Shown here: positions 9,713-16,925 of the stretch, one piece after another | How positions within the stretch are numbered: the first letter of the stretch is position 1 | How the letters are laid out: every line of letters starts with the position of its first letter | Assembly (NCBI GenBank): GCA_020636225.1 | Contig: JACJYI010000002.1 | Span: forward strand, 744,001 to 808,000 | From: Lewinellaceae bacterium | Lineage (GTDB): Bacteria > Bacteroidota > Bacteroidia > Chitinophagales > Saprospiraceae | Length of the DNA stretch: 64,000 nt | Reading direction: 5' to 3' | Program-made: the position numbers and the translations under genes | Notes under the pieces: model-generated | Seen by the model: the letters and a program-made list of their open reading frames with translations, nothing else | Told to the model about the DNA's origin: nothing | Database searches by the model: none

Positions 9713-10999
9713 ATGAAACCTGATCGAAGACAATTCATCCAGAATGCAGCAGGAGGCTTGGGAGCCTTGAGCATTGGCAGCTGGCTGGATACCGCAACGA
9801 AACAATCCCTCCTCGGAGAGATCCGCAACACACTATTGGCCAATCCCGGTCCTGAAGATGAAGATTTCTGGGCCCTGATCCGCCAGGCCTATACCGTCTC
9901 CCCTCAGATCATCAACCTGAACAATGGCGGTGTCAGTCCGCAACCGGCTGTCGTACAGGATGCCATGGTCCGGTTCTACCATCAGGCGAATGAAGGACCA
10001 AGCTATTACATGTGGCAGGTGCTGGACCAGGGCCGGGAACCATTGAGAAGACGGTTGGCGGAATTGGCCGGTTGCGATCCTGAAGAAGTGGCCATGAACC
10101 GAAACGCTTCCGAGGCGCTGGAAACCGCCATCTACGGCATCGATCTGGACAAAGGGGACGAGGTCGTGCTGAGCAAGCAGGACTACCCCAACATGATCAA
10201 CGCCTGGAAACAACGGGAGCAGCGGGAAGGCATTGTCCTGAAATGGGTCAACCATCAGTTGCCGACCGAAGACAGCGATCTACTGGTGAAGGGTTATACA
10301 GACCTGTTCACTTCTCGAACCAGAGTGGTCCACATCACCCATATCATCAATTGGAACGGTCAGGTATTGCCAGCTCGGGCCATTGCCGATCAGGCCAGGA
10401 AAAAAAACATTCTTGTCGTCATCGACGGAGCACATTCCTTTGCTCATCTGGATTATTCCGTTCCGGATCTGGGAGGCGACTATTTCGGGACCAGCCTCCA
10501 CAAATGGTTGTCCGCGCCTTTCGGGAGTGGCTTCCTTTGGGTAAAGAAAGAGCGGATCGCAGAGACCTGGCCGCTGTTCGCCAGTCAGGAACCGCGATCG
10601 GAAGATATTCGAAAGTTCGAGGCATTGGGGACAAGATCCTTTCCCATCGAACATGCCGTGGGAGAAGCGATCGACTTCCAGCTGTTGATCGGCAACCGGC
10701 GCAAGCAGAAACGTCTGTGGTATTTGAAGAATTACTGGACCTCCCAGGTGCAGGATCTGCCAGGCGTATCCATCGGCACACCCGTATCATCCGATTGGTC
10801 AGGAGCGATCGCCCTGCTTCAGATCGAAGGCAAAGAACCCTCCGAGATCAGTCAGGCATTATGGAAAGATCACAAGATCCACACAGTGGCGATCGTCTGG
10901 GAAAATATTAAGGGTGTACGAATAACTCCACATGTCTATACCTCCTTGAGAGATCTGGACCTGTTGGTGAAAGCCATTCGGCAGATCGCATCCACCTGA
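9713..10999 (+). CDS. Class V aminotransferase-fold PLP enzyme with Tat signal
   Basis: A 428-residue fold-type I PLP enzyme, similar in style to isopenicillin N epimerase/cysteine desulfurase-like proteins. The N-terminus MKPDRRQFIQNAAGG is a twin-arginine export motif with a short hydrophobic stretch, so the folded enzyme is probably exported. The cofactor lysine is visible in GTSLHKWLSAPFGSGF, and VIDGAHSFAHLD carries the PLP-ring aspartate and histidine. The substrate is unknown. It opens a three-gene run with GDPD (10-nt gap) and SRAP (3-nt gap). A weak TATATTTA at 9683-9690 could be the promoter. Confidence 0.85.
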   Translation: MKPDRRQFIQNAAGGLGALSIGSWLDTATKQSLLGEIRNTLLANPGPEDEDFWALIRQAYTVSPQIINLNNGGVSPQPAVVQDAMVRFYHQANEGPSYYMWQVLDQGREPLRRRLAELAGCDPEEVAMNRNASEALETAIYGIDLDKGDEVVLSKQDYPNMINAWKQREQREGIVLKWVNHQLPTEDSDLLVKGYTDLFTSRTRVVHITHIINWNGQVLPARAIADQARKKNILVVIDGAHSFAHLDYSVPDLGGDYFGTSLHKWLSAPFGSGFLWVKKERIAETWPLFASQEPRSEDIRKFEALGTRSFPIEHAVGEAIDFQLLIGNRRKQKRLWYLKNYWTSQVQDLPGVSIGTPVSSDWSGAIALLQIEGKEPSEISQALWKDHKIHTVAIVWENIKGVRITPHVYTSLRDLDLLVKAIRQIAST

Positions 11000-11009
11000 A
11001 CACTGCACT

Positions 11010-11879
11010 ATGCTTCGTCTTGGACTTCCACTGGTCGCCTTCATCGTCAGCCCCATGCTCGGCCATGGCCAGGTCCAGATCCAGGGCCACCGGGGATGTC
11101 GTGGCCTGTTTCCTGAGAACACCATTCCCGCCTTCCTGCACGCCTTGAACCTGGGCGTGGATGTCCTGGAGCTGGATGTTGTGGTCACCGGGGATGGCTA
11201 CGTCCTGGTCTCCCACGAACCATGGATGAATCCGGAGATCTGCACAGGCCCTGAGGGCCAATCCCTGGTGGGTCAACCGAAGGTTAATATCTACCAACTA
11301 CGGCTTTCCGAAGTCCGGCAATATGATTGCGGCAGCCTGGGCCATCGTCGATTTCCAAACCAGCAGCCGGTAAAAGCCTTCAAACCAACATTGGAGGAGG
11401 TATTCCAGGCCGTCCGTGACTGGAGGACGACCCACTCCGAACGTCAGGTCCTGTTCAATATTGAGATCAAATGCTCCCCGGAATGGGAACACTCCTTCTG
11501 TCCCCCGGTACAGGTCTTTTGCGACAGGGTTCTTCAACAGATCCAGTCGTCGGACATGAGAGCATCCTGCATGCTTCAAAGCTTCAACACCGCCGTCCTG
11601 GAGTACCTGAACCAGGCGGCCCCGGATATCCCCCTGGCCTTCCTGGTCGAACGGGGCAGGCTGCGATACCAATTGAAGAAGTTGAGTTTTCAACCCGCCA
11701 TTTACAGCCCCAAATTCAGCGTACTCACCAGTCGCCAGGTCAGGGAGGCCCACCGTTCCGGTATTCAGGTCATCCCCTGGACAGTGAATGAACCAGAGGA
11801 CATACAGAAGGTCCTGAACATGGGCGTAGACGGGATCATTACCGATTATCCGGACCGGGTATTGCCCTTGAAGAATTAG
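11010..11879 (+). CDS. Glycerophosphodiester phosphodiesterase family protein
   Basis: A 289-residue secreted GDPD that cleaves glycerophosphodiesters to glycerol-3-phosphate plus alcohol. MLRLGLPLVAFIVSPMLGHGQ is a signal peptide. The catalytic set is visible: HRG at residues 27-29, PENT, LELDVVVTGDG and SHEPW, then FNIEIK and a late W-x-V-N-E motif (VIPWTVNEPEDI). The end, GVDGIITDYPDRV, is also characteristic. It lies 10 nt after the aminotransferase gene and 3 nt before SRAP, so it is probably co-transcribed with both. A GDPD sharing a transcript with an SRAP protein has no obvious metabolic logic. Confidence 0.93.
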   Translation: MLRLGLPLVAFIVSPMLGHGQVQIQGHRGCRGLFPENTIPAFLHALNLGVDVLELDVVVTGDGYVLVSHEPWMNPEICTGPEGQSLVGQPKVNIYQLRLSEVRQYDCGSLGHRRFPNQQPVKAFKPTLEEVFQAVRDWRTTHSERQVLFNIEIKCSPEWEHSFCPPVQVFCDRVLQQIQSSDMRASCMLQSFNTAVLEYLNQAAPDIPLAFLVERGRLRYQLKKLSFQPAIYSPKFSVLTSRQVREAHRSGIQVIPWTVNEPEDIQKVLNMGVDGIITDYPDRVLPLKN

Positions 11880-11882
11880 GCC

Positions 11883-12611
11883 ATGTGTGGACGTGCTTCA
11901 CTCAGCAAACAGGAAAAGGAACTGGAGGAGCGTTTCAATGCAACCTTCTATCAGGAGGATATCGCCCGATACAATCCATTGCCTCATTTCAACATTGCGC
12001 CGACACACTGGCATCCCGTGATCACCAATCACGATCCCCAACATTTTGTCTGGCACCGGTGGGGTTTGGTTCCCTTTTGGGCCAGGGATGACAAGATCGG
12101 ATCGAAGATGATCAACGCCCGAATGGAGACCCTGACCGAAAAGCCTGCTTTCCGAAAGGCCTTCGAGCAACGACGATGCCTGGTTCCCTTTGACGGTTTC
12201 TATGAATGGAAGCGTGGCCCGGGGAAGAGCAAGCAGCCTTACCTGATCGGGATCGATGACCGACGGTTGTTCAGCATTGCAGGATTATGGGAGACCTGGA
12301 AGACACCGGATGGCCAGATCCTGCCTACCTTCACCCTGATCACCATGCCCCCCAATCCACTGATGGCTGGCCTGCATGATCGGATGCCTGCCATCCTGCT
12401 CCCCGAACACGAACAGCTTTGGTTGTCGTCTGATTTGCCAACTGGAGATGTCCATCAATTGTTGATCCCCTTCCCTGCCGAGCACATGCATGCCTTTCCG
12501 GTATCGGGCAGGGTGAACAGGGTGACTGAACAGGATCCAGCTCTCATCCAACCCATTGGTCCGGAATTTCGGCCGGAGGGATCAATCGACCTGTTCTCGA
12601 CGCTGGACTGA
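11883..12611 (+). CDS. SOS response-associated peptidase-like protein (SRAP/HMCES/YedK)
   Basis: A 242-residue SRAP protein. The family forms a covalent thiazolidine link to abasic sites in single-stranded DNA through Cys2 and so protects them during replication. MCGR places Cys2 directly after the initiator methionine. Other hallmark segments are PTHWHPVITN, WGLVPFWARDD, NARMETLTEKPAFR, RCLVPFDGFYEWKR (catalytic-loop Glu) and LHDRMPAILLPE (conserved His). Last gene of a three-gene run and convergent with the radical SAM gene. No copy of the palindromic operator lies in front of it, so it is not obviously part of that regulon. Confidence 0.93.
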   Translation: MCGRASLSKQEKELEERFNATFYQEDIARYNPLPHFNIAPTHWHPVITNHDPQHFVWHRWGLVPFWARDDKIGSKMINARMETLTEKPAFRKAFEQRRCLVPFDGFYEWKRGPGKSKQPYLIGIDDRRLFSIAGLWETWKTPDGQILPTFTLITMPPNPLMAGLHDRMPAILLPEHEQLWLSSDLPTGDVHQLLIPFPAEHMHAFPVSGRVNRVTEQDPALIQPIGPEFRPEGSIDLFSTLD

Positions 12612-12811
12612 ACTGCCGTGCCGGGCATTCACCTGTTTTCCAACCCTGAGGCCAACCGGACGAAGGAGGACCTGAAAAGCCTGTTGTTCAGAGTTCTGGC
12701 CCTGGAAGACCCCGATACACCGGCTGACCAGCATTCCTGTCCAGCCCGGCATTCGACCGGGCAGTTCCTGACCCTGGTTCACATCGCACTCTAATCAATG
12801 ATGGTGCGACC

Positions 12812-13867
12812 TCAACACGCCTGGGCGAACAAGTCCATTTGGGCTGTCTTATGAAAGGCATGCAGGGACGTATTCAGGGCTGGCATGGGTTGGTTCAGAT
12901 GATATTTCCTCCGAGCTACCTCCGCTTGTTTGGCCAGGATGACGGCCAGGTTCCCAGCTCCTTTCATGCGGTGCCCGAACCGGGAATTCTGCAATGAACC
13001 ACCATGAAGCGATTTGATCCCGTTGAGTACCTTCTCCTTCCGATCAGGGAAGTACCGGTCCAGCCAGTCCACGAACAGTTCCGGCAAAGCCCCGTTCAGT
13101 CGAACGACCATATGCTGGAACGAAAGTGCGCCTGCTTCGGCAACAGCCCGGGCGATCGGCAGGATCTCTTGCTGGTTGATGGCCGGAATGATGGGTGCGG
13201 CCAATACCATGACCGGCACACCGGCATCTGACAGGGTGCGAATCGCCAGTAATTTCTTCTCCGGAGTGGATGTCCTGGGTTCCAGGATCTGCTGCAACCC
13301 TGCCTGCAAGGAGGTGATGGAGAAGGCGACGTGGACCAGTTGATATTCCGCCAGCTCCCGGAGAAGATCCAGATCACGCAAGATGAGCGCGTTCTTGGTG
13401 ACGATGCTGACCGGATGTCGATATTTCAAACAGACTTCCAGGATCTGACGGGTGAGCCGGTAGTGTTTCTCTGCCGGCTGGTAACAATCCGTATTGCCCG
13501 ACAACATGATCGGTGAGGCCTTCCAGGAAGGCTTCTGAAAGGTCTCTTCCAGAACTCGCGGCGCGTCGAGCTTGACCATGACCTTCCGTTCAAAGTCCAT
13601 TCCGGCGCTGTAGCCCCAGTATGGATGGGTATTGCGCGCATAGCAATACACACAGCCATGTTCACACCCCTGGTAGGGATTCACTGACCAATTGTGAGGG
13701 ATATCCGGACTGTCTACCTCGTTGATCAGCCGTTTAGACCGCACTGGAATGAATTGGGTCGCCGCACCGGGATCGGTGACCTGGGCACCCCGGGAAAGTT
13801 TCTCGAATGGTGAGGGGGGATTGATCTGGGCACCCCTGCCCTTTTGGGTATACATTGTGGATTGCAT
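12812..13867 (-). CDS. PA0069 family (spore-photoproduct-lyase-like) radical SAM protein
   Basis: A radical SAM protein of the PA0069/Rv2578c type. Members resemble DNA-photoproduct lyases in sequence, but their substrate is not established. The [4Fe-4S] motif CEHGCVYC sits in NPYQGCEHGCVYCYARNTHPYWG. IMLSGNTDCYQPAEKHYRLTR and SIVTKNALILRDLDLL are typical of the group. ATGs at 13867 (MQSTMYTQKGRG) and 13855 (MYTQKGRG) are both possible; family members begin near KGRGA, so 13855 may be the real start. A -7 box overlapped by the 17-bp palindrome lies at 13871-13893. The gene therefore probably shares a repressor with the split polymerase genes. Convergent with SRAP. Confidence 0.88.
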   Translation of the reverse strand: MQSTMYTQKGRGAQINPPSPFEKLSRGAQVTDPGAATQFIPVRSKRLINEVDSPDIPHNWSVNPYQGCEHGCVYCYARNTHPYWGYSAGMDFERKVMVKLDAPRVLEETFQKPSWKASPIMLSGNTDCYQPAEKHYRLTRQILEVCLKYRHPVSIVTKNALILRDLDLLRELAEYQLVHVAFSITSLQAGLQQILEPRTSTPEKKLLAIRTLSDAGVPVMVLAAPIIPAINQQEILPIARAVAEAGALSFQHMVVRLNGALPELFVDWLDRYFPDRKEKVLNGIKSLHGGSLQNSRFGHRMKGAGNLAVILAKQAEVARRKYHLNQPMPALNTSLHAFHKTAQMDLFAQAC

Positions 13868-13870
13868 ACC

Positions 13871-13893
13871 CAAATATAAAACAATATGTTTTA
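13871..13893 (-). promoter_or_regulatory. Promoter/operator 1: TATATTTG -7 box overlapped by palindrome TAAAACA-ATA-TGTTTTA
   Basis: On the minus strand the -7 box TATATTTG occupies 13878-13871. A palindrome with perfect 7-bp arms and a 3-bp centre occupies 13877-13893 and overlaps the box by two bases. A repressor bound here would occlude RNA polymerase. An extended inverted repeat (11-bp arms TATAAAACAAT and ATTGTTTTATA, 13875-13885 and 13902-13912) suggests a second half-site. The same box-plus-palindrome arrangement recurs at 25195-25217 and 29841-29863. Confidence 0.78.
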
Positions 13894-13917
13894 AAAAAAA
13901 AATTGTTTTATAAAAAC

Positions 13918-15750
13918 TCAGTGTCGCACAAAAAAGGTCCGGGCTATCGGTCCTGTTTGCCCGGTGAACTGCATGACATACACCCCGTCAGGCCACTGCG
14001 AAACGGATAAGACAATTTCTCTTCCACACGTGATAGCCTCCTCAAAACGCAATTCGCCAAGAGCGCTGAATACCCGGATCACACCCGGTGTACAATCCGA
14101 CTGATCTTCCCAGGCAATTCGTAGCTCGCTGCTGGACGGATTAGGAAACAAACGAATTTGGCTAACGGGCGTTTCGGATTGACCGGTCCCGAACGTAAAT
14201 GAATACACAGAGGAACAACCCTTTTTATCCGTTACGGTTACTGTATAATCCATGCCCTGGATCAGATCATTGCGTTGGCTAAAAGTGAAACCATCCATCC
14301 ATTGGTAGGTATATCCTCCATTTCCTCCGCCTGCCAGGACAAATACATTTCTCTCCCCTTCCTCACCCGGTTCGCTCTGGAGTAACGCGATTGATACCCG
14401 TTCAGGTTCCTCCACCACAAACGGGCCTGCAGTGGTAGATTGGCCGTTTGTATCGGTAATGGTCACACTGTATGCTCCCGGTGAGAGATCTGAACGGTTC
14501 TGCTGATTGTTGCCATCTGACCATAGATAGGTCAGATCTCCCGAACTGGACAACGCATCTACCATAATCTGGCCATTGGCCATCCCGGCGCAGGAGACTG
14601 GCTTGACCACCGTATTGGCGATATAGGGTGGCACCTGGATCGGCACAACTTGATAAGCCGTATCACTGCAACAGAAGTTGGAACCATACATTTTGACCGT
14701 ATACAGCCCAGGATTTAGATAGGTATGACTCACTTTCGTTTTGTTCTTTTCCTTCAGTTGATTGTCACCAAAATCCCAGGTCCAGTCATTATACCCGTAT
14801 TTCAGGCGCCCTTCCATAGAGATGGATTTGGGTCCGGTATATTCAAGCTTATTGATCACAGCAACAGGGTTGAGCAAAGAATCGCCGCACAGGCTCTCGA
14901 CACTCAAGAAGACAGAGGAATCGAAGATGGCGTCGCCTGCATCGGCAACAACAATTTTGGCATGATAGACTTCACCCGGGATGACAAGGACATTCGCATC
15001 TAAAGGAACAGTAAATCCATCTGCCTGAAGTTGTTGACCGCCTGTATTGTCAAAATAAAGCCACCCGTAATCCAATGATCCATTTCCGCAATTGACCAAA
15101 TTCCCAAAAGCTCCTGAAACCCCGGGATTGACCGAATTGATCCCGACATAAATGGTCGTATCCGGCAAGGTGGCAATATTGATGGCATCCCCTGAATAGG
15201 GTCCAGACAAGCCCGGACCGGAAAGGAAAAAACCGAAAACATCGTTGAAGAGAGCGCAGACATATTCCGGATACTCCTCAGAGGAGAATACATAACGAAA
15301 CGTAAGATCACTGACGCTTGGGATAAAGTCGAATTCAATGGCCAGCGCATCAAATGTTACCTGTCCTAACAGCAAATCCAAATCAGGGTCTCCCGATTTG
15401 CCAAAACTATTCCCGGCACCTCCCTGGTTGTTCGGACCAATGGCTGTCCAGATATTCCCGGTTGACAGCATGATACCAGCGGGAACCCCCAACTCCGTCC
15501 CGGTTGCCTGGAAAAAACCCATGCCCGGCTGACTCCCCTTCATCGTGATATTGAACGGTTCAACGCAGGAATTTGAAAAGAAATCGGATATCAGTTCCTG
15601 AACAGAATAGGCTGTGTCCAGGATCAGGTTGGACCCTCCCCGGGTATAAGGGGATACGTATGGGACCGGAGATTCCTGACGTGTTTCCGGCTGCGAGAAA
15701 AGAGCAGGAACGAAAGTCAGGCAGAGGAGGGAGAAGATGAAAAAGCGCAT
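13918..15750 (-). CDS. Choice-of-anchor L domain protein with T9SS type A sorting domain
   Basis: Start at 15750 gives MRFFIFSLLCLTFVPALFSQ, a signal peptide; an in-frame ATG at 15786 would precede it by 12 residues. The mature N-terminus carries the choice-of-anchor L domain, recognised by GIMLSTGN, LEFDFIP-like segments, FRYVFSSEEYPEYVC and NDVFGFFLSGPG. A PKD-like unit (WTWDFGDNQLKEKNKTKVSHTYLNPGLYTVKMYG) and SprB-like repeats follow. The C-terminus (IRLFPNPSSSELRIAW to ARTFFVRH) is a T9SS type A signal. About 610 residues, cell-surface or extracellular. Homologous in plan to the gene at 30039. A possible -7 box (TACCTTAG) lies about 20 nt upstream. Confidence 0.85.
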   Translation of the reverse strand: MRFFIFSLLCLTFVPALFSQPETRQESPVPYVSPYTRGGSNLILDTAYSVQELISDFFSNSCVEPFNITMKGSQPGMGFFQATGTELGVPAGIMLSTGNIWTAIGPNNQGGAGNSFGKSGDPDLDLLLGQVTFDALAIEFDFIPSVSDLTFRYVFSSEEYPEYVCALFNDVFGFFLSGPGLSGPYSGDAINIATLPDTTIYVGINSVNPGVSGAFGNLVNCGNGSLDYGWLYFDNTGGQQLQADGFTVPLDANVLVIPGEVYHAKIVVADAGDAIFDSSVFLSVESLCGDSLLNPVAVINKLEYTGPKSISMEGRLKYGYNDWTWDFGDNQLKEKNKTKVSHTYLNPGLYTVKMYGSNFCCSDTAYQVVPIQVPPYIANTVVKPVSCAGMANGQIMVDALSSSGDLTYLWSDGNNQQNRSDLSPGAYSVTITDTNGQSTTAGPFVVEEPERVSIALLQSEPGEEGERNVFVLAGGGNGGYTYQWMDGFTFSQRNDLIQGMDYTVTVTDKKGCSSVYSFTFGTGQSETPVSQIRLFPNPSSSELRIAWEDQSDCTPGVIRVFSALGELRFEEAITCGREIVLSVSQWPDGVYVMQFTGQTGPIARTFFVRH

Positions 15751-15810
15751 AACCCGCAAGTTTTCCCTAAGGTATTGAGAACTCACGGGTTATGCAAGAG
15801 ATTCATCAGA

Positions 15811-16158
15811 TCAATGCTCATGGTCATGACCATCGTGGTCATGATCATGCCCATGCTCATGACCATGAGCGTCTTCACCAGATTTGTTCAAGTCGGCACT
15901 GGCCACATACTCCATACCACAAACCGGGCAGGTACCCGGTTCTGCAGCGCCACTGCCTTCACAATGCATCGGACACACATAGGCAGAGGTGTATTCCGGT
16001 CCGGACATATCCGCATCATCCGTTGCAGCTGGCTCAGCGGTCGTTTCTGTCGCTTCCGGTTCAGTAGCTGCTCCATCCGTTCCTCCATTCCCACAGGCTG
16101 CGAGAACAAGGAGGGAAAAGGCCATGAAACCAGGGACAAGGAATCGGAAAATCGTCAT
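15811..16158 (-). CDS. Lipoprotein with heavy-metal-binding YHS-like domain and histidine-rich tail
   Basis: A 115-residue lipoprotein with signal MTIFRFLVPGFMAFSLLVLAAC (lipobox LAAC) followed by an acidic, Ala/Thr-rich linker. YVCPMHCEGSGAAEPGTCPVCGMEYV then matches the heavy-metal-binding domain (CPMH...CPxCGM) found in copper/zinc efflux components. The last 17 residues hold eight histidines alternating with Asp, Glu and Gly, a classic Zn/Ni/Cu-binding tail. Likely a periplasmic or surface metal buffer or chaperone. No efflux pump gene is adjacent; the neighbours are a T9SS protein and a divergent methyltransferase. Confidence 0.82.
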   Translation of the reverse strand: MTIFRFLVPGFMAFSLLVLAACGNGGTDGAATEPEATETTAEPAATDDADMSGPEYTSAYVCPMHCEGSGAAEPGTCPVCGMEYVASADLNKSGEDAHGHEHGHDHDHDGHDHEH

Positions 16159-16225
16159 GTTGATCGTCTTTTGAATGGAACAATAGATGGCAAGATATTC
16201 TTTTCGCTGGAAAGGACAGGTGCCT

Positions 16226-16233
16226 TACCTTCG
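16226..16233 (+). promoter_or_regulatory. Candidate -7 box (TACCTTCG) of the methyltransferase gene
   Basis: A TAnnTTyG element ends 6 nt before the ATG at 16240, the same spacing as at lepA. It supports that start codon over in-frame upstream starts and suggests a leaderless mRNA. Confidence 0.5.
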
Positions 16234-16239
16234 TCCACT

Positions 16240-16872
16240 ATGATACCCAATCCTATTCAGATCCTCATCCGAACTGTTCGCAAGAGGAAGGAGAAGCAGC
16301 ATCCCGTCGTCCATCTTCAGCCGGAGCGCATGGCCACGACCAGGATCCTCCCCTCTCGTAAAGACCTCATTGCCATACTTCCCAAAAACGGCATCGTGGC
16401 CGAAGTGGGCGTTGACATGGGTGATTTCTCCAGAAAGATCCTGGATATCGCTCAACCAGAAGTGCTGCACCTGGTCGATCTATGGCCACCCTCCCTGATC
16501 CGCCAGGATCGATTCACCGCAGTCAGCGATCGCTTCGCAGGGGAGATCCGGGATCAATCGGTCGTCCTGCATCGCGGTGATTCCGAGAAGACGATGGCAG
16601 ATTTTCCCGATCAGTCCTTCGACTGGATCTATCTGGATACCACACACATTTATGACAAAACCGTCCGGGAACTGGCCATCTGCGCCAAAAAGGTCAAACC
16701 TGGCGGTTGGCTTTGTGGCCACGACTATACGGTCGGGTCCTGGATCGAAGGCGTGCGATTCGGAGTCGTGGAAGCTGTCAATCAATTCTGCAACGAGAAC
16801 GGATGGGATCTGGTCTATCTCACCAACGAGCGCCATCGGTATATTTCCTATGCCTTGCAGAAGAAATCTTGA
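16240..16872 (+). CDS. Class I SAM-dependent methyltransferase
   Basis: A 210-residue methyltransferase of the Methyltransf_24 style. VAEVGVDMGDFSRKIL is the SAM-binding motif I. LHLVDLW is the acidic strand-2 end, and DWIYLDTTHIYDKTVREL with KPGGWLCGHDYT are post-I motifs typical of this family. The start at 16240 is chosen because a -7 box ends 6 nt upstream; the frame stays open further back to 15775 but runs antisense to the metal-binding lipoprotein. The substrate cannot be deduced. Divergent from the lipoprotein gene. Confidence 0.85.
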   Translation: MIPNPIQILIRTVRKRKEKQHPVVHLQPERMATTRILPSRKDLIAILPKNGIVAEVGVDMGDFSRKILDIAQPEVLHLVDLWPPSLIRQDRFTAVSDRFAGEIRDQSVVLHRGDSEKTMADFPDQSFDWIYLDTTHIYDKTVRELAICAKKVKPGGWLCGHDYTVGSWIEGVRFGVVEAVNQFCNENGWDLVYLTNERHRYISYALQKKS

Positions 16873-16894
16873 CCATATTGTCAATTTTAGTTGC

Positions 16895-16921
16895 ATAACG
16901 TAAAATTACGTTATACCTTGC
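16895..16921 (+). promoter_or_regulatory. Operator and -7 box of the TPR-BlaI-M56 operon
   Basis: A perfect palindrome with 9-bp arms, ATAACGTAA-AA-TTACGTTAT (16895-16914), runs into the -7 box TACCTTGC (16914-16921), which ends 4 nt before the ATG at 16926. It lies at the head of an operon encoding a BlaI/MecI-type repressor, so autoregulation by BlaI is the natural reading. Known BlaI operators are also short dyads over promoters, but of different sequence. This site differs from the TAAAACA palindrome elsewhere in the window. Confidence 0.68.
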
Positions 16922-16925
16922 GGGC

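Noticed and set aside
12582..12782. A 66-codon minus-strand frame between SRAP and the radical SAM gene
   Set aside because: Overlaps the SRAP 3' end, resembles no family I know and has no clear ribosome-binding site or promoter. The 200-bp gap holds only a small GC hairpin near 12747-12765.
15748..15794. CATAACCCG / CGGGTTATG inverted repeat around the promoter of the anchor-L gene
   Set aside because: One arm falls on the start codon of the gene and the arms are 29 nt apart. With no second example it may be chance, so no function is claimed.
15775..16239. N-terminal extension of the methyltransferase frame
   Set aside because: It is antisense to the metal-binding lipoprotein (His-Asp repeats read as Met/Val/Thr), and a -7 box lies just before the ATG at 16240.
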